From Inquilinus sp. KBS0705 (GTDB taxonomy: Bacteria > Bacteroidota > Bacteroidia > Sphingobacteriales > Sphingobacteriaceae), in NCBI GenBank assembly GCA_005938025.2, contig VCCI02000005.1, positions 62,001-126,000 on the forward strand: a stretch of DNA of 64,000 bases, read 5' to 3'. Made by a program: the position numbers and the translations under genes. The notes below the pieces were generated by a model. That model saw only the letters and a program-made list of their open reading frames with translations. It was not told the DNA's origin and did not search any database. Shown one piece after another: positions 35,232 through 42,810 of this stretch; the first letter of the stretch is position 1, and each line of letters starts with the position of its first letter.

Positions 35232-36413
35232 TCAGTTTAATTTTTGGTAGGTGCGCCACCACAGGTCGGGCATTTCGCCGGATACCGCGGTTTTATAATC
35301 CTCGTAGCGGCAGGGCACCAAATGGAAGCGCTCGTTTTTTGAGCCACCTGATGGGTAAGGTACCTGCATCCACCAGCGGTCGCTTTTTTTGCTTTTTACA
35401 AATACCACCTCATGCTCATCATGCTTAAGGCTGGTTTTGTATATCAGGTACTGCGATTTTGGGTTTAGCGGGAAATCTTTTTTGCGGTTATATACCCCAT
35501 CAATAAAATACCATATCATTTGCGATAGCAGCATAGCCGTTTGGCCGTTATTATCGTATGCGGGGTTAAATTCATAAAAACCTATCGAGCTTAGCTTATC
35601 GTTAAAACCCGCGTAGCGGCATATCTGGCAGGCTTCTTCGCCGTAAAAACCATTAGGTTTGGCATTGGCGTTGCCTGCCGCATCTGATGAGCGAATAGCC
35701 CCAATATCAAAGCTTACTACGTTGGCGTTACGAATAATAGGTTCGGCAACGGCTACATTGCCGGTTATTTCGCCCAGGCGGTGTACATCAAAATACAACT
35801 TGTCCATTACCCTAAGGCTATCCTGACTGGCAAAATAGGTTTGATAACCCAGGTTGCTATAGTTAAACAGGTAGTTAGGTTCGTGCAAAAATATTTTGTT
35901 AAGGTACGATGCCGATGTAGTTTCGATGGTTTCGGCAAACTCGTCTTCCTCCAGGTCAAAATGCGAGTCGATCACCAGCAAGTCTACCTTTTGCTCAGAT
36001 GCTTCGTAGCCCATGTATTGCGCGTAGGTAAGATCCTGCCCGCCGCCAATAATAATGGGGATGATATCTTTTTTCACCAATTCTTCTACCACGGTTTTCA
36101 GCGCGAAGTAGGTATCGGTCACTTTTTCGCCGCGGGCAATATTGCCCAGGTCTACTATTTTGGTGGTGTAAGCACCTTCGTTTAGCTGGTAAAGTTTTTC
36201 GCGCACATAATCGGGCCCTAAGGCGCAGCCGGGATTGTTAACGGCGTTGCGGTCGTCCATTACCCCTATTATGGCTATATCTATCTTTTGCTCCAGATCG
36301 GGGAAAGCCACCGAATGGTGCTCTATCTTGTCGCCAAGCTGACTGGTGTAAAACCCGTTTTTGGGGCTGATCTTTTTAAGATCGATAGGTGTAAAAAAAT
36401 CGGATAAGGACAT
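35232..36413 (-). CDS. Arginase/formimidoylglutamase-family protein, degenerate metal site
   Basis: 393 residues when started at MSLSDFFTPIDLKK (the upstream frame reads into a repeat). The ureohydrolase fold is recognisable: IIIGGGQDLTYAQYMGYE, LLVIDSHFDLEEDEF and VVSFDIGAIRSSDA. The canonical binuclear Mn ligands are GGxH, DAHxD and SxDxDxxDP. Here the first His is Gln and the second Asp of the last motif is Gly, so at least two of six ligands are missing. Homologues in Bacteroidota are annotated as formimidoylglutamase, but activity is uncertain. It is a single gene between the TlpA pair and a long repeat block. Confidence 0.82.
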   Translation of the reverse strand: MSLSDFFTPIDLKKISPKNGFYTSQLGDKIEHHSVAFPDLEQKIDIAIIGVMDDRNAVNNPGCALGPDYVREKLYQLNEGAYTTKIVDLGNIARGEKVTDTYFALKTVVEELVKKDIIPIIIGGGQDLTYAQYMGYEASEQKVDLLVIDSHFDLEEDEFAETIETTSASYLNKIFLHEPNYLFNYSNLGYQTYFASQDSLRVMDKLYFDVHRLGEITGNVAVAEPIIRNANVVSFDIGAIRSSDAAGNANAKPNGFYGEEACQICRYAGFNDKLSSIGFYEFNPAYDNNGQTAMLLSQMIWYFIDGVYNRKKDFPLNPKSQYLIYKTSLKHDEHEVVFVKSKKSDRWWMQVPYPSGGSKNERFHLVPCRYEDYKTAVSGEMPDLWWRTYQKLN

Positions 36414-36505
36414 ATTGTGATGTGCAAATGTGCAGATATGCAAATATGCAGATTATTTTGATGCGGGGATATAGATGTGCAGATTTCAGATGTGCAGATG
36501 ATAAA
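36414..36505. repeat. TGCACATCT-family repeat, copy c
   Basis: Several units in reverse orientation: GATGTGCAAATGTGCAGATA, then TAGATGTGCAGATTTCAGAT and GTGCAGATG. It lies immediately upstream of the arginase-family start. Its end at 36472-36500 is an inverted partner of copy d. Confidence 0.75.
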
Positions 36506-36524
36506 AATGCATGCTTCAGCCCAT

Positions 36525-36742
36525 GTTGGTGTTGTCACCATAGGTGTTCGGAAGACCTTTAATTCCCTCCTCGGGGAGGGTGCGGTTAGAAATGAGCGTA
36601 AAGGCAGGGAGGGGTTTATATAAGCGATGGGTTACATTTGCTTGACGCCTGATTTAACCCCTACCCCCTCCTTCCCCAGGGAAGGAATCGCACATTCCCG
36701 GCACTATTTTATCTTTCAAACACCTATAGTGTTGTCACCAAC
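36525..36742. repeat. Repeat block with 12-bp flanking direct repeats around REP-like copy 2
   Basis: GTGTTGTCACCA occurs at 36529-36540 and 36729-36740, exactly 200 bases apart. Inside lie inverted ends TAGGTGTT (36541-36548) and AACACCTA (36719-36726). This is the layout of a small insertion with a target-like duplication, or of recombined repeats. Together with copies c and d it fills the only gene-free stretch over 300 bases in the window (36414-36877), where no gene or promoter of the usual type was found. Confidence 0.6.
36561..36694. repeat. Twin-hairpin REP-like element (GTGCGATTCC family), copy 2
   Basis: Hairpins CCCTCC-TCGG-GGAGGG (36565-36580) and CCTTCCC-CA-GGGAAGG (36670-36685), ending in GGAATCGCACA. 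Bases 36670-36694 are the exact complement of 20551-20575. The left end is slightly eroded (AATTCCC instead of GATTCCC). Confidence 0.78.
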
Positions 36743-36833
36743 ACGCCGCCATGCATTACGCCTGCCGATTTATCACTTGTACTAAAGGTTGTTGGAGACA
36801 AACCAACAAAGGCATCACATAACCGCTTTGCCG

Positions 36834-36872
36834 GCATCTGCACATCTGAAATTTGCATATCTGCACATCTAT
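36834..36872. repeat. TGCACATCT-family repeat, copy d
   Basis: GCATCTGCACATCTGAAATT then TGCATATCTGCACATCTAT, in inverted orientation to copy c. It ends 6 bases from the stop codon of the hydrolase gene. Confidence 0.7.
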
Positions 36873-36877
36873 CCTTT

Positions 36878-37753
36878 CTATTTTAAAAACCCATTCAGGT
36901 AATCTAATATAGTTTTTGATTGCATCATTAAACTAACATGGCTTTGCGAAGGAACTACCGCTAAATGCGATTTTGGCATCGGGGCTATATCTGCAGATAC
37001 GCCACCGCCCAGCAATTGATAGGTTTTCATCAGCTCCACCTTATCCAGCCCATCATTATCGCCCGATATGATCAATACCGGCGAGGCGATCTTTGCAATG
37101 TTGCTATCGCCCATATCAAACTGGTCGCTTATAAAAACAAGCATCTGCGCCATAAATTTTGTCCACATTGTTTTGTCGGGCGCTGTTGCATCATAGGCGG
37201 TCTTCATAGGGCTATTATCAAACATTTCGGCCTTCATCCCTTTAAAGGCGGTGTTTATTTGGGGCAACCAGCCGGTACTTTTGTAGGTAGATGAAATGAT
37301 AACTAATTTATTTACCCGTTTTGGGCTGTTGATAATTAGCTGGTAAGCTATGCTGCCACCCATGCTATAGCCTACCACATCAGCACTATCCACTTTTAAA
37401 TAATTCATCACACCTTCTACATCGCTTGCCATGGTAGCCAGGTCCAACTTCCTGTCCGAATATGGTGTATGCCCGTGTCCCTGCATCTCCATGGCAATTA
37501 CTTGGCGGGTTTTAGATAGTTCGGGTATTAATTCTGCCCAGTTTGTTTCAATGGTCATAAAAGCGCCGTGCAGCAAAACCAGCGGCTTCCCCTGGCCGTA
37601 CACTTCGTAATAAACTTTAATACCATTAACAGGTACAAAACCCTTTTCGGCAGGCTTAAGCTGCTGTGCATTACAAATGCATACCCCAAACAAAAGCATA
37701 GCTATTGTTGCTACGGCCCTAATGGCGTTAAGATCTTTTAATAGTTTTTTCAT
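36878..37753 (-). CDS. Secreted alpha/beta-hydrolase
   Basis: 291 residues with an N-terminal signal/anchor (AVATIAMLLFGVCICNAQ). The alpha/beta-hydrolase core is clear: LVLLHGAFM (oxyanion), the nucleophile in VVGYSMGGSIA, ISGDNDGLD for the acid, and PSQSHVSLM for the histidine. It resembles the broad esterase/haloperoxidase-like group; the substrate is unknown. A CATATTTG box (37800-37793) lies about 40 bases upstream, one mismatch from the -7 consensus. The downstream side is the repeat block. Confidence 0.88.
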   Translation of the reverse strand: MKKLLKDLNAIRAVATIAMLLFGVCICNAQQLKPAEKGFVPVNGIKVYYEVYGQGKPLVLLHGAFMTIETNWAELIPELSKTRQVIAMEMQGHGHTPYSDRKLDLATMASDVEGVMNYLKVDSADVVGYSMGGSIAYQLIINSPKRVNKLVIISSTYKSTGWLPQINTAFKGMKAEMFDNSPMKTAYDATAPDKTMWTKFMAQMLVFISDQFDMGDSNIAKIASPVLIISGDNDGLDKVELMKTYQLLGGGVSADIAPMPKSHLAVVPSQSHVSLMMQSKTILDYLNGFLK

Positions 37754-37861
37754 ATAAGCGTTATTTTAATAGTTGTGAATTATTGACAATACAAATATGA
37801 TCGGTTGTTAAGGCTTTTACGCTGTGCATAAGCGACAATAGAGGGGTGTATAGCGACATGG

Positions 37862-37890
37862 GATATCTGCTTGCACATCTGCACATCTAT
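37862..37890. repeat. TGCACATCT-family repeat, copy e
   Basis: GATATCTGCTTGCACATCTG followed by CACATCTAT, directly upstream of the epimerase gene. TTG at 37871-37873 is its likely -33 element. Confidence 0.65.
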
Positions 37891-37901
37891 CGTCATATTT
37901 G
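37871..37901 (+). promoter_or_regulatory. Epimerase promoter (leaderless type, -33 from a repeat)
   Basis: TTG (37871-37873), 20 bases, CATATTTG (37894-37901; first base deviates from TAnnTTTG), then 4 bases to the ATG. Confidence 0.5.
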
Positions 37902-37905
37902 GCGC

Positions 37906-38877
37906 ATGATTTTGGTAACGGGTGCAACAGGCTTTTTAGGGGCCGAATTAGCTAAGGAACTAATAAGCCGCGGCAACAGCATACGCTGCAGCAAAAGGGC
38001 ATCGTCAAAGATCCCTGCCTTGCTGGTGCCCTATGCCGCTAAAATTGAGTGGGTAAACGCCGACCTGATGGATGCCGACGCTTTGGAGGCCGCGTTGGAT
38101 GGGGTTACACAAGTATATAACTGCGCCGCCTTTGTATCGTTAAAACAAGCCGACAAGGCTCCTATGATACGCACTAACGTAAGGGGAACAGCCACACTGG
38201 TTGATCTTTGTAACGAAAAGGGCATCCGTATGGTGCATACCAGCTCGGTAGCTGCCGTGGGCGAGGCCAAGCCCGGCGAAATGATAAATGAAAGCAACCA
38301 CCTTGACCCTACTACCGAAAACGACGGGTATGCCATATCAAAACTGGAAAGCGAAATGGAAGTTTGGCGCGGCATTGCCGAGGGCCTTGATGCCGTTATT
38401 GTAAACCCTACCATTATAATTGGCGCAAGCGCGGGCACTGCAGGCAGCGGCCAAATTTTTGAGACCGTGCGCAAGGGCCTTAAATTTTATACCGAGGGCA
38501 GTATTGGCTTTGTTGATGTGCAGGATGTAGCTAAATGTATGATTGCCCTGATGGATAGCGGCATAAGCGAGGAGCGCTACATTATTAATGCCGAAAACCG
38601 CCCCTACCAACAAATATTTACCGAAATTGCTACAAACATGGGCGTAAAACCACCTGCCACACTGGCCAAACCATGGATGATGGAACTGGCCTGGCGCGGT
38701 GCGCTAATAGCAGGCGCATTAACCGGCAAAGCCCCCGCCTTAGATAAAACCAGCGCGCGCGCCGCATCGGTTACGCGCAACTTTGATAACAGTAAAATTA
38801 AACAGGCTATAGGCTTTGAGTTTAAACTGCTAAGCGAAACGCTTAAAGAGATTTGCGGGGCGTTTAAGGGTAATTGA
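37906..38877 (+). CDS. NAD-dependent epimerase/dehydratase (extended SDR)
   Basis: 323 residues started at MILVTGATGFLGAELAKEL; the earlier in-frame ATG would translate repeat copy e. It has the Rossmann motif GATGFLG, an active-site pair of Ser in VHTSSVAAVG and Tyr-x3-Lys in DGYAISKLE, and a C-terminal substrate lobe. This group covers sugar-nucleotide epimerases and dihydroflavonol-reductase-like enzymes; the text resembles the latter more. It is a single gene. Confidence 0.9.
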   Translation: MILVTGATGFLGAELAKELISRGNSIRCSKRASSKIPALLVPYAAKIEWVNADLMDADALEAALDGVTQVYNCAAFVSLKQADKAPMIRTNVRGTATLVDLCNEKGIRMVHTSSVAAVGEAKPGEMINESNHLDPTTENDGYAISKLESEMEVWRGIAEGLDAVIVNPTIIIGASAGTAGSGQIFETVRKGLKFYTEGSIGFVDVQDVAKCMIALMDSGISEERYIINAENRPYQQIFTEIATNMGVKPPATLAKPWMMELAWRGALIAGALTGKAPALDKTSARAASVTRNFDNSKIKQAIGFEFKLLSETLKEICGAFKGN

Positions 38878-38923
38878 GTCATTGGCTGCGCTATCATTGG
38901 GTCATTGCAGACAGGTGAATTGA

Positions 38924-38979
38924 CTCACCCCGAATGCGCTTCGCTGTTCGACCTCTCTCCGCAAGCGGAAAGAGGGTGA
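38924..38979. repeat. Hairpin repeat with TCACCC/GGGTGA ends
   Basis: Outer inverted ends TCACCC (38925-38930) and GGGTGA (38974-38979), with a hairpin CTCTCTCCGCAAGCGGAAAG at one end. It is REP-like and lies after the epimerase. Confidence 0.6.
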
Positions 38980-39009
38980 AGAAATAAAATTTTCGCTGCT
39001 CAGCTGCCG

Positions 39010-39053
39010 CGAGCTTTCAGCTCGTGGTGTGCATCAGGTCAGCTTTCAGCTGA
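39010..39053. repeat. Double hairpin CGAGCT / TCAGCT repeat
   Basis: CGAGCT-TTC-AGCTCG (39010-39024) and TCAGCT-TTC-AGCTGA (39039-39053), two hairpins with the same TTC loop separated by 14 bases. It ends 6 bases before the stop of the histidine kinase gene. Confidence 0.65.
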
Positions 39054-39059
39054 TCTTAA

Positions 39060-40847
39060 TTAAGCCAGCGTTCTTCCCTCTTTTGCAATGTTTAAGCGCT
39101 CTAACTTTTGGTACAGGGCTGCCGGTTGGAATGGTTTAGACATATAATCGTACATACCGGCTTCTTTGATCTTATCGTGTATGTTGTGCGATACCGAGGC
39201 GGTTAACGCAATAATAGGGATGTTTGCCTTTACAATATTATCAAGCGCCCTTATGCTGGCAGTAGCCTGGTAGCCATCCATTACAGGCATGTGCAGGTCC
39301 ATCAGTACTACATCGTAGGTGCCTGCTATAACAGCGTTTACAGCCTCCTGCCCGTTAACAGCGATATCGGCATTAATATTCCAGCGGGTTAATATTTTAA
39401 CCAGTAACAAGGCGTTTACCGAGTTATCTTCGGCAATCAATATCCTTAAGCCCTCCAGGCTGTTTTTAAGTGCCGATTGCAGGGCAATAGGGTTAGTGCC
39501 GCCTTTATACAGCGGCAATTTTATGGCAAAGGCAAATACCGAACCTTCGCCATGCCGGCTGTTTAATACAATTTCGCTATCAAAAAGGGCTATCAGGCGT
39601 TTAACAATGGCAAGGCCAAGCCCTGTACCACCGTAATGCCTTGTAGTATCTGCCGATGCCTGCACAAATGGGTCGAAGATGATGGTTTGCCTGTCCTCGG
39701 GGATGCCTATACCTGTATCTGATATCGAAAAATGGACCGTCATACTTTCCTCATCGGTTGCGCCGGCCATGGCTTTTACCAATACTTCTCCGCGTTCGGT
39801 AAATTTAATGGCGTTACCGGCCAGGTTGTATATTATTTGTGTTAAGCGGGTAGGGTCGGTAACTACCAGTTGGTCTTTCAGTTTATCATCTACCTGCAGC
39901 ACCAGGCCAAAGCCTTTTTCGGCAGCCTTTTGCTGCAGGCCGTAACATACCTTATGCAGCAGTTCGGGCAGGTTAACGGCTATGGCTTCCAGTACAATTT
40001 TATCGTTCTCGCTTTTGTTGTAATCCAATATATCGTTCACCAGCGTTAGCAGCCCCATTGCCGAAAACTCCAATATATCCAGGTTCTCGGTTTGTTCGGG
40101 GGTGGCGGTATCTTTTATCAGGTTGGTCATTCCAATCACCGCGTTTAAAGGCGTGCGCAGCTCGTGCGACATGGTAGATAGAAACACCGAGCGGGAATCG
40201 GCCAGCGCCTTGGTTTCGGCAATGGTAGCTTCCAGTTGTTTGTTTAGCGCCTCTTTTTCGGCCACGCTATCCCTAAAAGCCCTATAAAACAGGTAATTGA
40301 TAAGCACCATGGTAATAAAATTCATGGTAACCACTATCTGAAACGACGGCGACGGGAGGTCGGCAGGCGTCATGTTCAGATGCAATATAGGTTTATGCGT
40401 AAAAAACAGGTATATCAATATCGGTGCTATGGCCAGCGCGCTGTAAAAAATAGCAAAGCGGCTATCTATAAGGTAATACCCCACAAATACCACCATAAAT
40501 GCAAGTTGGATGGTTACCAGGTTTAGGCTTTGCGAAAAGACCATGAGGTTCGTCCACACGGTTACCACACCTGTAAGTATAATAGTATGCGAAATAATAT
40601 TTATGCGCTGCGGCCTGTAAAGCAGTAATTTGGTAAGCCCTATGTACAATACAAAAACAAAAGAAGCGCGCCATAGCTGATGGTCTTGCAGGGAACGAAA
40701 GTTTACTGGAACTATTAAGGCTAATTTTAACAGCCATAATAATAAGGTGGTATATACAATTTTAATACGTGCGCGGTGCAGATTGTCCGGCTCCTGAGCC
40801 AATACCTTTTTTATAGAAAAATTAAAAAAAGGTAATTTTGATATCAT
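39060..40847 (-). CDS. Hybrid sensor histidine kinase/response regulator
   Basis: 595 residues. About six membrane helices fill residues 28-195 with no large periplasmic loop. Then come HisKA (FLSTMSHELRTPLNAVIGM, phospho-His), HATPase (NLAGNAIKFTERGEV, DTGIGIPEDR, GGTGLGLAIV) and a C-terminal receiver (RILIAEDNSVNALL, MDLHMPVMDGYQA with the phospho-Asp, SKPF). There is no output domain, so the phosphate may pass to another protein. No partner gene is adjacent. The signal is unknown; the MHYT-free helical sensor suggests detection within the membrane. Confidence 0.94.
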   Translation of the reverse strand: MISKLPFFNFSIKKVLAQEPDNLHRARIKIVYTTLLLWLLKLALIVPVNFRSLQDHQLWRASFVFVLYIGLTKLLLYRPQRINIISHTIILTGVVTVWTNLMVFSQSLNLVTIQLAFMVVFVGYYLIDSRFAIFYSALAIAPILIYLFFTHKPILHLNMTPADLPSPSFQIVVTMNFITMVLINYLFYRAFRDSVAEKEALNKQLEATIAETKALADSRSVFLSTMSHELRTPLNAVIGMTNLIKDTATPEQTENLDILEFSAMGLLTLVNDILDYNKSENDKIVLEAIAVNLPELLHKVCYGLQQKAAEKGFGLVLQVDDKLKDQLVVTDPTRLTQIIYNLAGNAIKFTERGEVLVKAMAGATDEESMTVHFSISDTGIGIPEDRQTIIFDPFVQASADTTRHYGGTGLGLAIVKRLIALFDSEIVLNSRHGEGSVFAFAIKLPLYKGGTNPIALQSALKNSLEGLRILIAEDNSVNALLLVKILTRWNINADIAVNGQEAVNAVIAGTYDVVLMDLHMPVMDGYQATASIRALDNIVKANIPIIALTASVSHNIHDKIKEAGMYDYMSKPFQPAALYQKLERLNIAKEGRTLA

Positions 40848-40998
40848 AATATATCAGTTTAATTAATTGCGGCTAAGTAGGGATGTAATAACGGCATAAA
40901 TTTATTAAAAAGATTTATGAATAATATTATTTATTGTGCTTTAAAAGCAATGATGTGTGTTTATTAACAAATACTTATGTACAATTAAGGCCAGCAAA

Positions 40999-41025
40999 AA
41001 GGCGCTATACAGCGCCTTAAATAAT
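40999..41025 (-). terminator. rlmD terminator
   Basis: AAGGCGCT-ATAC-AGCGCCTT hairpin (40999-41018) with a T run on the minus-strand side from the A run at 40995-41000. It lies 29 bases past the rlmD stop. Confidence 0.75.
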
Positions 41026-41046
41026 ATATAAGTAATTTATTATTGC

Positions 41047-42468
41047 CTAACGCAATTTAAGCAGTACCACATTCTCTACATGTTGTGTATGCGGAAACAT
41101 ATCTACCGGCTGTATTTTCACCGTGTCATATTTTTCTTTAAGCACCAGCAGGTCGCGGGCCTGTGTAGCGGCGTTGCAGCTTACATATACGATTTTATCG
41201 GCCTCAATTTCCATCAGGCGGGCAACCACATCGGCGTGCATACCTGCCCTGGGCGGGTCGGTAATGATCACATCGGGCTTGCCATGCTCGGCCACAAATT
41301 CGGCTACCAGCACATCTTTCATATCGCCGGCAAAAAATTTGGTGTTAGTAATATCGTTAATCTGCGAGTTTACCTTAGCATCCTCAATAGCCGATGGCAC
41401 ATACTCCACCCCTACCACCTGCCTTACATGGCCGGCAATAAAGTTTGCAATGGTACCGGCGCCGGTATATAAATCGTAAACCAACTCGTCGCCTTTAAAA
41501 TCGGCAAAGTCGCGGGTAATTTCGTACAGGCGCAGGGCCTGTATAGAGTTGGTTTGGTAAAACGATTTTGGGCCGACCCTAAAACGCACCACCTTGCCAT
41601 TGGCGGCGGGCATTTCTTCGTGAATAAACTCGGGGCCGTGGTAGCTGAATACCTCCTGGTCAAAAATGGTATCGTTAAGTTTGGTGTTTAGAATGTATAG
41701 CAGCGACGTTATCTGCGGGAAAGCGGCATCTACATAGGCCATCAGATTACTCACTGTTTCTTCATCCGCGTGCGCAAAAACTACGATCACCATTATTTCG
41801 CCGGTAGACGAGGTACGGATAATAAGGTTACGCAAGGCACCGGTATGCTGCCGCACATCGTAATAGCTGATGCCGTTTTGTTTGGCAAAAGCATTGATGC
41901 TGTTACGCACATCGTTTGAAGGCTCGGCCTGCAGGTAGCAGTGGTTAATGTTCAATATCTTATCAAACCGGCCGGGGATGTGGAAACCAAGGGCATTCAT
42001 ATCCAGGGTTTCGTCTTCGCGGTTTTCGCCGTCGTACAGCCAGCGTTTGTTGCTAAAGGTATATTCCAGTTTGTTACGGTAGTAGCGGTCGGCAGGCGAT
42101 GGCACAATAGGGTCCATATGGGCCACTTCTATTTTGGCAATGCGGGTTAGCGCATCGTGCACGGCCTTTTGTTTAAACTGTAGCTGCGCGGGGTAGGTCA
42201 TGTGTTGCCATTTGCAGCCGCCGCAGGTGCCAAAATGTTCGCAAAATGCCTGGGTGCGGTGTTCTGATGGTTGAATAAGACGGGTTATTTTTCCTTCGCC
42301 AAAGCTTTTTTTGCTGCGGTAAACCTCAACGTCGGCAATATCGCCGGGTACGGCCTTTTCAATAAATATCACAAAATCTTCGGCCTTGCCAACCCCTTTG
42401 CCTTCTTCGGCAATATCAATAACGGTAACGTTCTCAAAGAACTTACTCTTTTTTACAGATCTACTCAT
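41047..42468 (-). CDS. rlmD: 23S rRNA (uracil-5-)-methyltransferase RlmD type
   Basis: 473 residues started at MSRSVKKSKFFENVTVIDIA. It has a TRAM RNA-binding domain (residues 5-65), an Fe-S ligand set CEHFGTCGGC with a later Cys in NINHCYLQ, the SAM motif YDLYTGAGTIANFIA, and the catalytic Cys in VYVSCNAAT. These match RumA/RlmD, which methylates U1939 (E. coli numbering) using SAM. The related RlmCD type of other bacteria modifies two positions, so the exact target is inferred. A TACCTTTG box ends 7 bases before the ATG. Confidence 0.93.
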   Translation of the reverse strand: MSRSVKKSKFFENVTVIDIAEEGKGVGKAEDFVIFIEKAVPGDIADVEVYRSKKSFGEGKITRLIQPSEHRTQAFCEHFGTCGGCKWQHMTYPAQLQFKQKAVHDALTRIAKIEVAHMDPIVPSPADRYYRNKLEYTFSNKRWLYDGENREDETLDMNALGFHIPGRFDKILNINHCYLQAEPSNDVRNSINAFAKQNGISYYDVRQHTGALRNLIIRTSSTGEIMVIVVFAHADEETVSNLMAYVDAAFPQITSLLYILNTKLNDTIFDQEVFSYHGPEFIHEEMPAANGKVVRFRVGPKSFYQTNSIQALRLYEITRDFADFKGDELVYDLYTGAGTIANFIAGHVRQVVGVEYVPSAIEDAKVNSQINDITNTKFFAGDMKDVLVAEFVAEHGKPDVIITDPPRAGMHADVVARLMEIEADKIVYVSCNAATQARDLLVLKEKYDTVKIQPVDMFPHTQHVENVVLLKLR

Positions 42469-42475
42469 CTGGCTG

Positions 42476-42483
42476 CAAAGGTA
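42476..42483 (-). promoter_or_regulatory. rlmD -7 box (leaderless type)
   Basis: TACCTTTG on the minus strand, 7 bases from the rlmD ATG. It lies inside the longer frame from 42510, which supports the later start. Confidence 0.55.
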
Positions 42484-42588
42484 AAGAAAGAAGCAGGAAT
42501 AAGGAAGCAAGAATCAAGACATATACTCCCCCTACCGTTAAGCTCAACAACGGATAAAGGTATAAAAGAGCACCGGGCTAAGTCCTGT

Positions 42589-42696
42589 TCAGATAAACAT
42601 GTTGATCAATTGCTGCCAGAAATTTTCGGGCTCAACGTCTTCCATGTTAAAATGCTCATCAATAAGGTCCGAAAATTCAAGCAGTTCGCGACTCAT
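42589..42696 (-). CDS. Micro-ORF, 35 residues, acidic
   Basis: Translates as MSRELLEFSDLIDEHF, then an acidic middle (NMEDVEPENFW) and QQLINMFI, ending at TGA. It is too short for most gene callers. It is supported by a near-perfect promoter: TTTG (42746-42743), 19 bases, TATGTTTG (42723-42716), 19 bases before the ATG. It lies between the creD terminator and the rlmD promoter, so it would be a separate transcript unless read into rlmD. The peptide is amphipathic with about nine acidic residues. The function is unknown and no homologue is recalled. Confidence 0.6.
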   Translation of the reverse strand: MSRELLEFSDLIDEHFNMEDVEPENFWQQLINMFI

Positions 42697-42715
42697 GGCA
42701 ATAAAATTTACTATG

Positions 42716-42746
42716 CAAACATAATAAATTTATACCGAAAACCAAA
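42716..42746 (-). promoter_or_regulatory. Micro-ORF promoter
   Basis: TTTG-19-TATGTTTG, the best match to the Bacteroidota consensus in the window. No other gene start is near it, so it belongs to the micro-ORF or to a small RNA over the same interval. Confidence 0.65.
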
Positions 42747-42770
42747 ACGGTATTTTGAAAATAGATTAAA

Positions 42771-42807
42771 ATTATTTCCCGGCAGGTATAGCCTACCGGG
42801 AAATAAT
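42771..42807 (-). terminator. creD terminator
   Basis: ATTATTTCCCGG...CCGGGAAATAAT, a perfect 12-bp outer stem plus inner AGG/CCT pairs, starting 4 bases after the creD stop codon. A T-rich tract follows on the minus strand. Confidence 0.85.
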
Positions 42808-42810
42808 TAC

